Assembly (NCBI GenBank): GCA_039815465.1
Contig: JBCBZG010000013.1
Coordinates: forward strand, 37,394-101,393
Source of the DNA: Shimia_B sp039815465
GTDB lineage: Bacteria > Pseudomonadota > Alphaproteobacteria > Rhodobacterales > Rhodobacteraceae
DNA length: 64,000 bases
Direction: 5' to 3'
Positions within the stretch are counted from its first letter, which is position 1. The number at the start of each line of letters is the position of its first letter. This document shows positions 16,381-25,100 of the stretch, piece by piece. The translations under genes and the position numbers were made by a program. The notes under the pieces were generated by a model. The model was not told the origin of the DNA and did not search any database. It saw only the letters and a list, made by a program, of their open reading frames with translations.

Positions 16381-17929
16381 CCACGCGCCCCCCGCGATCG
16401 AAAATCCAAAAAAGCCCGAAACTCATTAACACCAGCAGGAGCCCTGCGCCTGCCGCGAGCTCCGTCTGATACGATGCGTAAAGGCGATACATGGCGAGCG
16501 GCAGCGTCTCGGTCTCCGGCGCGGAAAAGAGCGCGATCACGCCAAGGTCTCCCATAGACAAAGCCGCTGCAATCCCCGCGGAAAATCCCAACGGGCGCCT
16601 GAGCCGTGGCAAGATGACCAGTTTGAGCCGCGCCCAGCCCGTCATCCCAAGCGATGCCGCGAGCGGGCCATAAGCGCTTTCGATATCCCGGACGGCGGGG
16701 GCGAGCACCCGCATGGCAAAAGGCACCGTCATTGCGGCGTTCACCACCGCTGTCACAGCCAGCGCCAGCGCCTGCGGGTCGGTCCAGCCAAAGAGCAGAA
16801 TGAAAAGCCCAGTTCCCATAACAAGCGGCGAGGCTGCCAGCGCCAGGGAGGAGATCAGGTCCCCCGCCACCCGCGCCCGCCCACTGCCCGACGCCAGCCA
16901 AAGCGCGAGCGCGAGCGTCAGCGCCATTGCCAAGAGCATCGACACAATCGCCACCGCAAGTGATGCTCCCGCGGCCTCCCAAACGCTCACCGGAAGCTCG
17001 GCAATTCGCGGCACTCCGCGCAAGACCACCATGCCCATGGGCACCAGCAAAAACGCGGAGGCCGCGGTCAGCACCAGGACGTCCTGCATGCGCAGCAAGC
17101 GGTCCCGCGCATCCCAGCGCTCCGCCACGCCATCGAGTCCCGCTGTGGTCGCCTTTGGGATCGCAATCACCCCGGCGAGTATCGCCGCCGCCGCGCAGAT
17201 CCCAAACTGCACGCAGGCCAGCAGGGCAGCGTCGCCGAGCGCGAATTCGAACCGAAAGAGCTCGTAAATGCGCAGCTCAATGGTGGTGGCGCGGGGGCCG
17301 CCACCTACGGCGAGCGCCACCGCAAAAGAGGTTAGGCAGATCAGAAAGATCGCCAGAAAGGCCCCCGGCACGACTGCGCGCAGCATGGGCCATTCCAGGT
17401 GCCGTTGCACGGCGCCCGGCCCAAAGCCCAAGCTTGCCGCGATGCGCAACTGCTCCGCAGGGATCGCCAGCCAGCCCTGCAAAACAAAGCGTGCAGCCAG
17501 CGGCATGTTAAAGAATACATGGGCGAGGATCACGCCATGGGCGCCATAGATGCTGAGCTCCGGCAGACCCAAAGCGGCGGTCAGGTCATTGACGACCCCG
17601 CTGCGCCCGAACACCGCGATCAGGCCAAAGACGGCGACGATCACAGGCAGGAGAAACGGCGCGCCGAGGAGCGACACCAGCATACGCCGCCCCGCAAAGC
17701 GCCGCCGCGCCAAGGCGCGGGCCACCGGGATCGCGCATAGGATCGAAAGCGCCGCCGACAAAAGCGCCTGCCACACGGTGAAACGGATCGCCGCCGAATC
17801 CGCGGCGCCGAGGCCGGACAGACCGTCGGCGCGGCTCACCACCGCGCCCAGCGTGCCAAGTGTCAGAAAGACAAGCAGGGCCGCCGCAGCGGCCCCGGCG
17901 AGCCTTATCGCGCCAGGGCGGCCAGCCAT
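16367..17929 (-). CDS. thiP: Thiamine ABC transporter permease (fused two-domain)
   Basis: 520 residues with about 12 membrane spans arranged as two homologous halves, the usual fused ThiP layout. Each half carries an EAA-type loop for contact with ThiQ: EQLRIAASLGFGPGAVQ near residue 160 and ESAYGPLAASLGMTGWARLK near 420. It overlaps both neighbours (thiB by 25 bases, thiQ by 14), so translation is coupled. It imports thiamine or thiamine phosphates delivered by ThiB. Confidence 0.94.
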   Translation of the reverse strand: MAGRPGAIRLAGAAAAALLVFLTLGTLGAVVSRADGLSGLGAADSAAIRFTVWQALLSAALSILCAIPVARALARRRFAGRRMLVSLLGAPFLLPVIVAVFGLIAVFGRSGVVNDLTAALGLPELSIYGAHGVILAHVFFNMPLAARFVLQGWLAIPAEQLRIAASLGFGPGAVQRHLEWPMLRAVVPGAFLAIFLICLTSFAVALAVGGGPRATTIELRIYELFRFEFALGDAALLACVQFGICAAAAILAGVIAIPKATTAGLDGVAERWDARDRLLRMQDVLVLTAASAFLLVPMGMVVLRGVPRIAELPVSVWEAAGASLAVAIVSMLLAMALTLALALWLASGSGRARVAGDLISSLALAASPLVMGTGLFILLFGWTDPQALALAVTAVVNAAMTVPFAMRVLAPAVRDIESAYGPLAASLGMTGWARLKLVILPRLRRPLGFSAGIAAALSMGDLGVIALFSAPETETLPLAMYRLYASYQTELAAGAGLLLVLMSFGLFWIFDRGGRVDADA

Positions 17930-18882
17930 TCCTCCAGCGCCTCCTCCCGCAGGGCAGGCGCGTCCGCGGAAGCCGCTAGGATCGACGTGGCGGGTGTGAC
18001 CAACGTCTCGAACCCGTCCGGCAGCCCGCCCGCGGGTGTCACGGCAGGATACATCCAGTTCGTCGTCGGGATGATCGACTGGAACGCGTCAGAGACCATG
18101 AAGTCGAGAAAGGCCTGCGCAAGCTCTGGCTGGTCGGTCCCGGCCAGCATCCCCGCGACTTCGACCTGCATGTAGTGCCCCTCAGCGAAGGGAAGCGCGA
18201 CCTTGCTCGCGTCGTCTTCGGCGATGAGGTGGTAGGCGGGCGATGTGGTGTAGGACAGCACCAAGTCTGCCTCGCCTTCTAGGAACATGCCGTAAGCTTC
18301 CGACCAGCCTTTGGTGACGGTCAGGATGTTGTCGCTCAGCCCGTCCCAAATGGCGGGGGCGTCATCGCCATAGGCGGATTTGACCCATAGCAACAGCCCA
18401 AGCCCGGGCGTCGAGGACCGCGGGTCCTGGATCACAATTTTCGCGTCGGACGCTGCGAGGTCTTCAAACGACTTAGGCGCAGCGGCGCCCGCATTGCCGA
18501 CAAAGGCGAAGTAGCCCCAGTCGAATGGCACAAACATGTCGTCGGTCCACGCGATCGGCAGGTCGTAATCCGCCGTCGTGGCGTGCGGCGCAAAGAGGCC
18601 CGTGTCGCGCGCCGCTGCCGTCAGATTGGTGTCGAGGCCGAGCACAATGTCAGCGTCAGACCGTGCTCCTTCGAGCCGCACGCGCCCAAGCAGCGCGGCG
18701 CCATCTCCGGCGCCCACCATCTGCAGGTCGCACGCGCAGGTCGCCTCGAACGCGGCCTCGACCGCGGGGCCGGGGCCCCAGTCCGAGATAAAGCTGTCAT
18801 AGGTGTACACAGTCAAAACAGGGGTCTCCGCCACCGCAGCGGTGCCGAGGAATAGTCCTGCGATCAGAGGAAGTGTCTTCAT
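17905..18882 (-). CDS. thiB: Periplasmic thiamine-binding protein
   Basis: 325 residues from ATG 18882, with GGAG upstream; the longer frame begins at a TTG within the ribosome site and is rejected. The signal peptide ends at AAVAE (about residue 18). It is an ABC substrate-binding protein of the thiamine/iron class, with LTVYTYDSFISDWGPG at the mature N terminus, as in E. coli ThiB (TbpA). It begins the thiBPQ operon and is controlled by the TPP riboswitch in its leader, which supports the substrate assignment. Confidence 0.95.
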   Translation of the reverse strand: MKTLPLIAGLFLGTAAVAETPVLTVYTYDSFISDWGPGPAVEAAFEATCACDLQMVGAGDGAALLGRVRLEGARSDADIVLGLDTNLTAAARDTGLFAPHATTADYDLPIAWTDDMFVPFDWGYFAFVGNAGAAAPKSFEDLAASDAKIVIQDPRSSTPGLGLLLWVKSAYGDDAPAIWDGLSDNILTVTKGWSEAYGMFLEGEADLVLSYTTSPAYHLIAEDDASKVALPFAEGHYMQVEVAGMLAGTDQPELAQAFLDFMVSDAFQSIIPTTNWMYPAVTPAGGLPDGFETLVTPATSILAASADAPALREEALEEWLAALAR

Positions 18883-18929
18883 CGTTATCTCCAAGTCGCC
18901 GAACGAAGGGTGAAAGCGCCTTGGGAGCG

Positions 18930-19015
18930 TACCTTCCCTCCGCCGGTATCAGCCGGTTCAGGTTCAACGGGTCCGCATTTGCATCTCAGCCCAACTGGGC
19001 ACCCCGAGGTGAGCC
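18930..19015 (-). promoter_or_regulatory. TPP riboswitch (THI element) controlling thiBPQ
   Basis: Read on the minus strand, the leader contains the conserved THI-box pieces in order: GGGGTGCCC, GGGCTGAGA, ACCCGTTGAACCTGA and GATACCGGCGGAGGGAA. These form the pyrimidine and pyrophosphate sensor helices that bind thiamine pyrophosphate. It ends about 50 bases before thiB. No terminator hairpin with a T run is seen between aptamer and start, so control is probably at translation initiation. Confidence 0.95.
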
Positions 19016-19194
19016 GAACAATAGCGGAGTTCGCAAAGACAGCAAGTGGGTCGGTTCTGTCTTTTAGACCGTCGCGGATGCCGCGCCCAATTTGTCGAAA
19101 AGTGGGAATGGAGTTGGACACTCACGATCTAGCCGTGCCATGCTGGTCGTCAATACCAACAAAAACACCAATACATAGCCAATAGGAGGGATAC

Positions 19195-20793
19195 ATGACG
19201 GACATAAAGACCGACCAACCGCCCGGAGCGAGCCCGGAATACGAAACGGACTACGAGGTCGGGCAGGACAACATCCGCCCCCTCGGGCTTGATATCCATA
19301 ACCCCGTTTTCATTGTCTCCGGTGTCCTGATCCTAGGTTTTGTGATCGTGTCGCTCGCCAATCAGGAGGCATCAGCCGCGTTCTTTGGCTGGTTGCGCCC
19401 CTGGCTGACGAGCACCTTTGACTGGTTCCTCGTTCTGTCGGTGAACGCCATCACGCTCTTTTGCCTTGCGCTGATCGTTCTGCCCGTGGGCAAGGTCCGC
19501 ATCGGTGGCAAGGATGCGACGCCTGATTATTCCTATGCCGGTTGGATCGCGATGATGTTCGCGGCGGGCATCGGCATTGGTCTGCTGTTCTTCGGCGTGT
19601 TGGAGCCCGTTTACTACAACTTCTCCGAAGGTGGGAACGCTCGTCCGCTGGGCATCGACATCAATGAACCCGGCAACGAATACATCGGTGTCGTGGGCAC
19701 GATCCACCACTGGGGTCTCGAAGGTTGGGCGGTCTATGCCGCCGTGGGTCTCGCGCTCGCGATCTTTGCCTACAACCTGAACTTGCCGCTGACGCTGCGG
19801 TCGGCGTTCTATCCAGTGCTGGGTGAACGCGTCTGGGGTTTCTGGGGCCACGTCATCGACACGCTCGCCGTGTTCGCGACGCTCTTTGGCCTGACGACAT
19901 CGCTCGGGCTTGGGGCGCAGCAGGTGGCCGCGGGCCTGAACGAGGTCTTTGGCATCGCGCCGTCGCCGACGCTCACTGTGATCATCATCGTGGGCATCAC
20001 GCTGATCGCGCTGGGGTCTGTGATGATGGGGATGGACGCGGGCGTGAAGCGCCTGTCAGAGATCAACATGATCATGGCTGTCGCGCTCTTTATCTTTGTG
20101 ATCGCTGTGACTGGCGTGACAGCGGCCATCACGCGGTATTTCAGCGTCATGGTGGACTACATCACGCTACTGCCTGCCCTGTCGAACCCGTTTGGGCGCG
20201 ACGATACGAGCTTCTTCCACGGCTGGACGACGTTCTATTGGGCCTGGTGGATCGCGTGGTCGCCATTCGTGGGCATGTTCATCGCCCGCATCTCCCGCGG
20301 CCGCACGGTGCGTGAATTCGTGCTCTGCGCTCTGATCGCGCCGACGGCAGTCTGCGCGCTGTGGATGTCGACCTTTGGCGGTGCTGCCATCGACATGCTC
20401 AACGCAGGCGGGGCCGAAGGGGTTCGTGCAACGGTGATCGACAGCTACGCTCCCGAGGGTGCACTCTTTGGCTTCCTCAAGGAGCTTCCGCTCTACGGGA
20501 TCATCGCACCGATCTCCCTGCTTCTGATCGTGATCTTCTTCGTCACGTCCTCAGACTCCGGGTCGCTCGTGATCGACACGATCACAGCAGGCGGCAAGCT
20601 CGACGCACCTGTGGTGCAGCGGGTCTGGTGGTGCACGCTCGAAGGTCTCGTGGCCATCGCGCTGCTGCTTGGTGGCGGGCTCAACGCGCTCCAAGGGGCG
20701 GCGGTGTCTATGGGCATCCCCTTTACGCTCGTGATCCTCGTGATGTGCTACTGCCTGTGGCTCGCGCTGCGGCAGGAGCACAAGAAGCTCTAA
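19195..20793 (+). CDS. BCCT family betaine/choline/carnitine-type transporter
   Basis: 532 residues with about 12 membrane helices and a polar 30-residue N terminus, preceded by AGGAGG. The family hallmark GIGIGLLFFGVLEPVYY is near residue 123. The aromatic segment FYWAWWIAWSPFVGMFIARISRGRTVREF lies near 345-375 and carries the conserved Trp substrate box. These carriers import quaternary ammonium or sulfonium compounds (choline, glycine betaine, DMSP) for osmoprotection or catabolism. Sequence alone does not fix the substrate here and no catabolic genes adjoin. It is short at the C terminus, without the long osmosensing tail of BetP. Confidence 0.93.
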   Translation: MTDIKTDQPPGASPEYETDYEVGQDNIRPLGLDIHNPVFIVSGVLILGFVIVSLANQEASAAFFGWLRPWLTSTFDWFLVLSVNAITLFCLALIVLPVGKVRIGGKDATPDYSYAGWIAMMFAAGIGIGLLFFGVLEPVYYNFSEGGNARPLGIDINEPGNEYIGVVGTIHHWGLEGWAVYAAVGLALAIFAYNLNLPLTLRSAFYPVLGERVWGFWGHVIDTLAVFATLFGLTTSLGLGAQQVAAGLNEVFGIAPSPTLTVIIIVGITLIALGSVMMGMDAGVKRLSEINMIMAVALFIFVIAVTGVTAAITRYFSVMVDYITLLPALSNPFGRDDTSFFHGWTTFYWAWWIAWSPFVGMFIARISRGRTVREFVLCALIAPTAVCALWMSTFGGAAIDMLNAGGAEGVRATVIDSYAPEGALFGFLKELPLYGIIAPISLLLIVIFFVTSSDSGSLVIDTITAGGKLDAPVVQRVWWCTLEGLVAIALLLGGGLNALQGAAVSMGIPFTLVILVMCYCLWLALRQEHKKL

Positions 20794-20816
20794 AGACGTT
20801 TTCGCGTCCTAGGTGT

Positions 20817-20833
20817 CTCCCCCGCGGGGGGAG
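20817..20833. terminator. Hairpin between BCCT gene and uspA
   Basis: CTCCCCC (20817-20823), a GCG loop, then GGGGGAG (20827-20833), 24 bases after the BCCT stop and between convergent genes. There is no T tract. Confidence 0.5.
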
Positions 20834-20968
20834 GCACCCCGACCTCTTGAGCGTGAGCTCGCTCTAGGTCCCAATTGCACGCCCGGCGGCCACGCCAGGC
20901 CAAGCCGTTCCGACAACTCGGAGCGGCGTTACAGCGCAAACGGTTGGTCTGTCGTCAAAGGGCCGAAC

Positions 20969-21382
20969 CTACCCCCGCACCACAAAAACCGAGCAATGCG
21001 CATGCGTCACCACGTGGCTCGCGGTCGTACCCAGCAAATAATCCTGAATGCGCGGGTTGGCCGATTCCATCACGATGAGGTCCACGGCCCGTTCTTCCGC
21101 CAATTTGACGATCTGCCGGTGGACGGCCCCGGTCCGCACGACGGCCTCGACCTCCACCCCCTCGGCGGGATGGTCTTTTACAAACGCATTGAGCTTTTCG
21201 GTCCAGTAGGCAACGGAATCCCGGATATTCAGGTTCCGCTCCATTTCCGGTGCAACAGTCGCCACTAGCAGCTTGGCCTCGCGGCGGGAGGCCATCGCGA
21301 TGGCTTCTTCGTAGGCGCGCAGATCAAGCTCCGCGTGGCGGAGGTTGACAGGGCACAGGATCAAAGTGGTGTCGCGCGGCAT
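20969..21382 (-). CDS. Universal stress protein (UspA) family
   Basis: 137 residues, one Usp domain. The N-terminal strand is TTLILCPVNLRHAE, where an Asp normally caps the nucleotide site but Asn is present. The C-terminal phosphate-loop region is ANPRIQDYLLGTTASHVVTHAHCSVFVV, a degenerate G-2x-G-9x-S/T-V motif, so ATP binding is uncertain. Such proteins modulate stress survival without a single known reaction. It is a lone gene, convergent with the BCCT transporter. No EcfG promoter was found in the 70 bases before it. Confidence 0.87.
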   Translation of the reverse strand: MPRDTTLILCPVNLRHAELDLRAYEEAIAMASRREAKLLVATVAPEMERNLNIRDSVAYWTEKLNAFVKDHPAEGVEVEAVVRTGAVHRQIVKLAEERAVDLIVMESANPRIQDYLLGTTASHVVTHAHCSVFVVRG

Positions 21383-21455
21383 AAGGCCCTCCCAAGGCGT
21401 CTGGCGTCCAGCCTATGCGACGTCTGGCGTTCACGCTAGGGCTACGGCGTGCGCC

Positions 21456-22037
21456 CTAGCCATCGCACCCATTGTGCAGCCGCCACATCACCGCGTTGTG
21501 TCCGTCTGGCACCGCTGCGCAGGGATCATCGGCGTAGCCCCGCAGAACGGCATATCGCTCCACCTGTGCCGGGGTCAGGATATCCAGCGTCACCAGATGC
21601 CGCGACAGATGAACATAGCGCAGCGCTGCCCGTGCCTCGGCTGCCGCGTCCACAAGGCGTTTGAGCGTGTGCCCCGTCACGGTGCCGTCGGAAAAGGCGC
21701 CATCAAGCGCCCGCTCTGCGGCGACGAGCGCGGCGCCCGCGCTTTGCGCCTCGCGTTGCATCTCAACAAATACAGCTTGAACCTGATCGCGTTGGGCCCC
21801 GGTCAGCTCCAACGCCTCCGCCAGGTCCAACACATGGAGCGGCCCCGGATAGCCATTGAGCTCCGCAGGGAGAGCCAGACCCCATCCGCGTCCGGCCTCC
21901 AAGTCCTCGCTGTCGTGGGCGGACAGGGCCGCGATCTCCCGCGTTTCCAGTCCGGAATAGGGTTGATGGGCGCTCTGTGCGCCGACAGCAGCGCCCAAGA
22001 TCGCAAGGGCAGAGGCGAGGGGTAGAGCATATCGCAT
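21456..22037 (-). CDS. Spy/CpxP-like periplasmic protein
   Basis: 193 residues with a signal peptide ending around GAAVGAQSA (residue 22). The mature protein is mostly helical and carries two LTxxQ-like motifs, ELTGAQRDQVQAVFVEMQRE near residue 78 and ILTPAQVERYAVLRG near 153. These are the hallmark of the Spy/CpxP family of periplasmic chaperones and metal or envelope-stress sensors. Two Cys and several His occur at the C terminus (DDPCAAVPDGHNAVMWRLHNGC). It is transcribed divergently from a Crp-family regulator with 36 bases between the outermost start codons, which suggests that regulator controls it. Confidence 0.75.
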   Translation of the reverse strand: MRYALPLASALAILGAAVGAQSAHQPYSGLETREIAALSAHDSEDLEAGRGWGLALPAELNGYPGPLHVLDLAEALELTGAQRDQVQAVFVEMQREAQSAGAALVAAERALDGAFSDGTVTGHTLKRLVDAAAEARAALRYVHLSRHLVTLDILTPAQVERYAVLRGYADDPCAAVPDGHNAVMWRLHNGCDG

Positions 22038-22073
22038 GTCAGGGTCTCCTTTTTTGAGGACCGCTGACAGATT

Positions 22074-22634
22074 GTGCTGCGCCCCGACATGATTATGATC
22101 ATGTGTATGGGCGCCTTCACACAGATGCTATCGACCTACGGGGAAGCGCGCCGCCTCGACGCCGGGTCTTACCTGTTCCATGCGGGCGATCTGGTGGACC
22201 ACATCCACCTCATCGCCACAGGTGGGGTGAGCCTCGAGCGTCTCCAGACCAGTGGCACTGTGACCTGCTTTCAGCGGGCAGGGCCCGGCGCGATTCTGGC
22301 CGAGGCATCCCTGTATTCGGAAAGATACCACTGCGATGCGCGCGTAACGGCGGGGTGCCAGGTGTATCGCATGGCCAAGCGGGATGTGCTGGCACGGATC
22401 GACGCTGACCCGACGCTGGCGCGCGATTGGGCCGCCTATTTGGCGCGCGCTGTTCAGCACGCGCGGCTCACAGCTGAAATCCGGGGATTAAAGACCGTGG
22501 GGGCGCGTCTCGATGCCTGGCTCGACGCTTTTGGGCCGCTTCCCGCGAAGGGGGAGTGGATGCAGCTCGCCCACGAACTCGCCGTCAGCCGCGAGGCGCT
22601 TTACCGCGAGCTGGCGGCGCGGCGGCAGGGATAA
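22074..22634 (+). CDS. Crp/Fnr family transcriptional regulator
   Basis: Up to 186 residues. The start is unclear: GTG 22074, or ATG at 22089, 22095, 22101 or 22107, none with a good ribosome site. A cyclic-nucleotide-binding-like sensor domain covers residues 20-120 (DAGSYLFHAGDLVDHIHLIATGGVSLERL, then FQRAGPGAILAEASLYS). A long helix follows, then a short HTH at the C terminus (WMQLAHELAVSREALYRELA). The Arg and Glu that bind cAMP in Crp are not evident and there is no Fnr-type cysteine cluster. At under 190 residues it is shorter than Crp. Effector and targets are unknown; the divergent Spy-like gene is the obvious candidate. Confidence 0.8.
   Translation: MLRPDMIMIMCMGAFTQMLSTYGEARRLDAGSYLFHAGDLVDHIHLIATGGVSLERLQTSGTVTCFQRAGPGAILAEASLYSERYHCDARVTAGCQVYRMAKRDVLARIDADPTLARDWAAYLARAVQHARLTAEIRGLKTVGARLDAWLDAFGPLPAKGEWMQLAHELAVSREALYRELAARRQG
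22088..22103. promoter_or_regulatory. Dyad at the start of the Crp-family gene
   Basis: CATGAT at 22088-22093 and ATCATG at 22098-22103 form a 6-bp inverted repeat with a four-base centre. It lies at the 5' end of the Crp-family gene and 51 bases from the divergent Spy-like start. It could be an operator, but it overlaps candidate ATG start codons and could be chance. Confidence 0.35.
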
Positions 22635-22700
22635 GACCAGGTAACCCCACGCCGCCCCGCGCGCCTTGCCCCGCACCATCGCCGCCGCTAAACGCGGGCT

Positions 22701-23801
22701 ATGAGCATGAACACATTTGGCCACCTTTTCCGTGTCACCACCTGGGGCGAAAGCCACGGGCCTGCCCTAGGCTGCACCTTAGACGGCTGCCCCCCCGGCG
22801 TGCCGATCACGGAGGACGCGCTCCAGGTCTGGCTCGATAAGCGCAAGCCCGGTCAGAACAAGTTCACGACCCAGCGGCGGGAGCCTGATGCGGTCAAAAT
22901 CCTGTCGGGCGTGTTTGAGGGTGTGACGACCGGGACGCCAGTTCAGCTCATGATCGAAAACACCGATCAACGGTCCAAGGATTACGGCGACATCGCCGAG
23001 AAGTTCCGCCCTGGCCACGCCGACATCACCTATTTCCAGAAATACGGCATCCGCGACTACCGCGGCGGCGGGCGCAGCTCCGCCCGCGAAACCGCTGCTC
23101 GCGTTGCTGCGGGTGGGCTCGCGCGTGCGGCTTTGGCCGCGTTTGCTCCGGAGCTAGAGATCACCGGGTACATGGTCCAAATGGGCCCCCATGGCATCGA
23201 ACGGGCCCGGTTTGATTGGGAGCAGATCGGTGAGAACCCATTCTGGACCCCGGATGCTCAAGCGGCCTCGGACTGGGCCACCTACCTTGATGACCTGCGC
23301 AAAAGCGGCAACAGCTGCGGCGCCGTGATCGAGGTCACAGCCCGTGGGGCGCCCGCCGGGCTCGGCGCGCCAGTCTACGGCAAGCTCGACACCGATCTGG
23401 GGGCTGCGATGCTGTCCATCAACGCTGTGAAGGGTGTCGAAATCGGAGAGGGCATGGCCGCAGCCGCGCTCACCGGGGATGCGAACGCGGATGAAATCAC
23501 GATGGGCCCGGACGGGCCGGTCTATAGCTCCAACCACGCGGGCGGCATCTTGGGCGGGATCTCCACGGGCCAGGACATCGTGGTGCGCTTTGCGGTCAAA
23601 CCGACCTCTTCGATCCTGACCCCGCGCAAAACGATCACAAAGTCGGGCGAGGCGGCGGAGATCATCACCAAGGGCCGGCACGACCCTTGCGTCGGCATCC
23701 GCGCCGTTCCGGTGGGCGAGGCGATGATGGCCTGCGTGCTCCTCGACCACCTGCTGCTCCACCGTGGTCAAGTGGGTGAGAACCAGGGTGTGATTGGGTA
23801 A
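22701..23801 (+). CDS. aroC: Chorismate synthase
   Basis: 366 residues. The enzyme converts 5-enolpyruvylshikimate 3-phosphate to chorismate with reduced FMN, the last shared step of aromatic synthesis. Signature 1, GESHGPALGCTLDGCPPG, is at about residue 16. Signature 2 is GKPG-like KRKPGQNKFTTQRREPD at about 47, and the RPGHADITYFQKYGIRDYRGGGRSSARET block is at about 104. The catalytic His pair (GESHG and RPGHAD) is present. It has the normal bacterial length. It has no Shine-Dalgarno, and ATG 22701 or 22707 could be the start. Confidence 0.97.
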   Translation: MSMNTFGHLFRVTTWGESHGPALGCTLDGCPPGVPITEDALQVWLDKRKPGQNKFTTQRREPDAVKILSGVFEGVTTGTPVQLMIENTDQRSKDYGDIAEKFRPGHADITYFQKYGIRDYRGGGRSSARETAARVAAGGLARAALAAFAPELEITGYMVQMGPHGIERARFDWEQIGENPFWTPDAQAASDWATYLDDLRKSGNSCGAVIEVTARGAPAGLGAPVYGKLDTDLGAAMLSINAVKGVEIGEGMAAAALTGDANADEITMGPDGPVYSSNHAGGILGGISTGQDIVVRFAVKPTSSILTPRKTITKSGEAAEIITKGRHDPCVGIRAVPVGEAMMACVLLDHLLLHRGQVGENQGVIG

Positions 23802-23848
23802 TACCGCAGTCGATTTTCAGGTGGCTCCACATTGTCCGCTTTAGCGCC

Positions 23849-23890
23849 GTTCCGAGGGGTGGCGTTCGCGCCGCCCCGTGGGGGCGGAAC
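23849..23890. terminator. Nested hairpins between aroC and leuB
   Basis: Two alternative stems occupy the gap between the convergent genes: a TTCG-looped stem (GGGGTGGCG with CGCCGCCCC) and CCGCCCC-GTG-GGGGCGG at 23871-23887. They are bracketed by GTTCCG (23849-23854) and CGGAAC (23885-23890). There is no T tract. It is probably a bidirectional transcript end. Confidence 0.5.
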
Positions 23891-23949
23891 GGCGCGGCCC
23901 GGCGTTGCCGTCGGGCACGTCCTTTGCGGCTAGGCGTTGATTGGCTGCA

Positions 23950-25050
23950 CTACCCCTGCGCGCCCAAGGCCGCGACCACGGCATCGCCCATCTCAGATGT
24001 CGACGCCGGAACCGCACCATCTGCCTGGAGCAAGTCTGCCGTGCGCACACCGTCTGCCAGCACCTGTTCCACTGCGCTCTCGATCCGCGCGGCCATGTCA
24101 CCCATGTCGAACGAATAGCGCAGCGCCATGGCGAGGCTCAGGATACAGGCGCAGGGGTTCGCTTTCCCTTGACCCGCAATATCGGGGGCGGAGCCGTGGA
24201 CCGGCTCGTAAAGCGCCTTTGGCCGACCGTTGTCCATGGGCGCCCCCAAAGAGGCCGACGGCAACATCCCCAGCGACCCCGTCAGCATTGCCGCCGCATC
24301 CGACAGCAAATCGCCGAATAGGTTGTCGGTCACGATCACATCGAACTGCGACGGCGCCCGCACAAGCTGCATCGCGCCTGCGTCGGCATACATGTGGCTC
24401 AGTTCCACGTCGGAATACTCCGCCTCGTGGACCTCTGTGACGACAGTCCGCCACAGAATACCAGATTCCATGACATTGGCCTTTTCCATCGAACAGACCT
24501 TGTTCGACCGCCGCCGCGCGAGCTCGAACGCCGACCGCGCAACACGCGCGATCTCGGATTCCGTGTAGCGCTGGGTGTTGATGCCCACACGCTCATTGCC
24601 TTCGTTGATGATCCCGCGCGGTTCTCCGAAATAGATGCCGGAGGTCAGCTCCCGCACGATCATAATGTCGAGCCCGCTCACCACCTCGCGTTTCAGCGAC
24701 GAAAACTCCGCCAGCGCTTCAAAGCACTGCGCTGGGCGCAAGTTGGCAAACAGGTCCATCTCCTTACGCAGCTTCAAAAGCCCACGTTCAGGTTTGACGG
24801 AAAAATCCAGCGCGTCGTATTTTGGCCCGCCCACCGCGCCGAGCAGCACGGCATCCACCGCCTGCGCTCGTGCCAGCGTATCGTCATGGAGCGGCGTTCC
24901 GTGGGCGTCATAGGCCGCGCCGCCGACCAGGTCCTCGCTCACCTCGAACGCAATGCCTTGGGTGCCCATCCAGTCGATGACCTTGCGCACCTCCGCCATG
25001 ACCTCGGGCCCGATACCGTCGCCAGGTAGGATAAGCAGGGAATTGGTCAT
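23950..25050 (-). CDS. leuB: 3-isopropylmalate dehydrogenase
   Basis: 366 residues from ATG 25050, preceded by GGAGG; the longer frame upstream is not coding. It oxidises and decarboxylates 3-isopropylmalate with NAD+ in leucine synthesis. Features are ILPGDGIGPEVMAE at residue 5, the substrate-contact block RPERGLL-like KPERGLLKLRKEMDLFANLRPAQ near 85, and RELTSGIYFGEPRG near 133. The metal-binding stretch VTDNLFGDLLSDAAAMLTGSLGMLPSASLG is near 245. It is separated from leuC and leuD, which lie 4 kb away on the same strand. Confidence 0.97.
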   Translation of the reverse strand: MTNSLLILPGDGIGPEVMAEVRKVIDWMGTQGIAFEVSEDLVGGAAYDAHGTPLHDDTLARAQAVDAVLLGAVGGPKYDALDFSVKPERGLLKLRKEMDLFANLRPAQCFEALAEFSSLKREVVSGLDIMIVRELTSGIYFGEPRGIINEGNERVGINTQRYTESEIARVARSAFELARRRSNKVCSMEKANVMESGILWRTVVTEVHEAEYSDVELSHMYADAGAMQLVRAPSQFDVIVTDNLFGDLLSDAAAMLTGSLGMLPSASLGAPMDNGRPKALYEPVHGSAPDIAGQGKANPCACILSLAMALRYSFDMGDMAARIESAVEQVLADGVRTADLLQADGAVPASTSEMGDAVVAALGAQG

Positions 25051-25100
25051 GGGGGCCTCCGATCTCTTTCCTTGGGCGGTAGCCGGGCAGGGGCAGGGCG

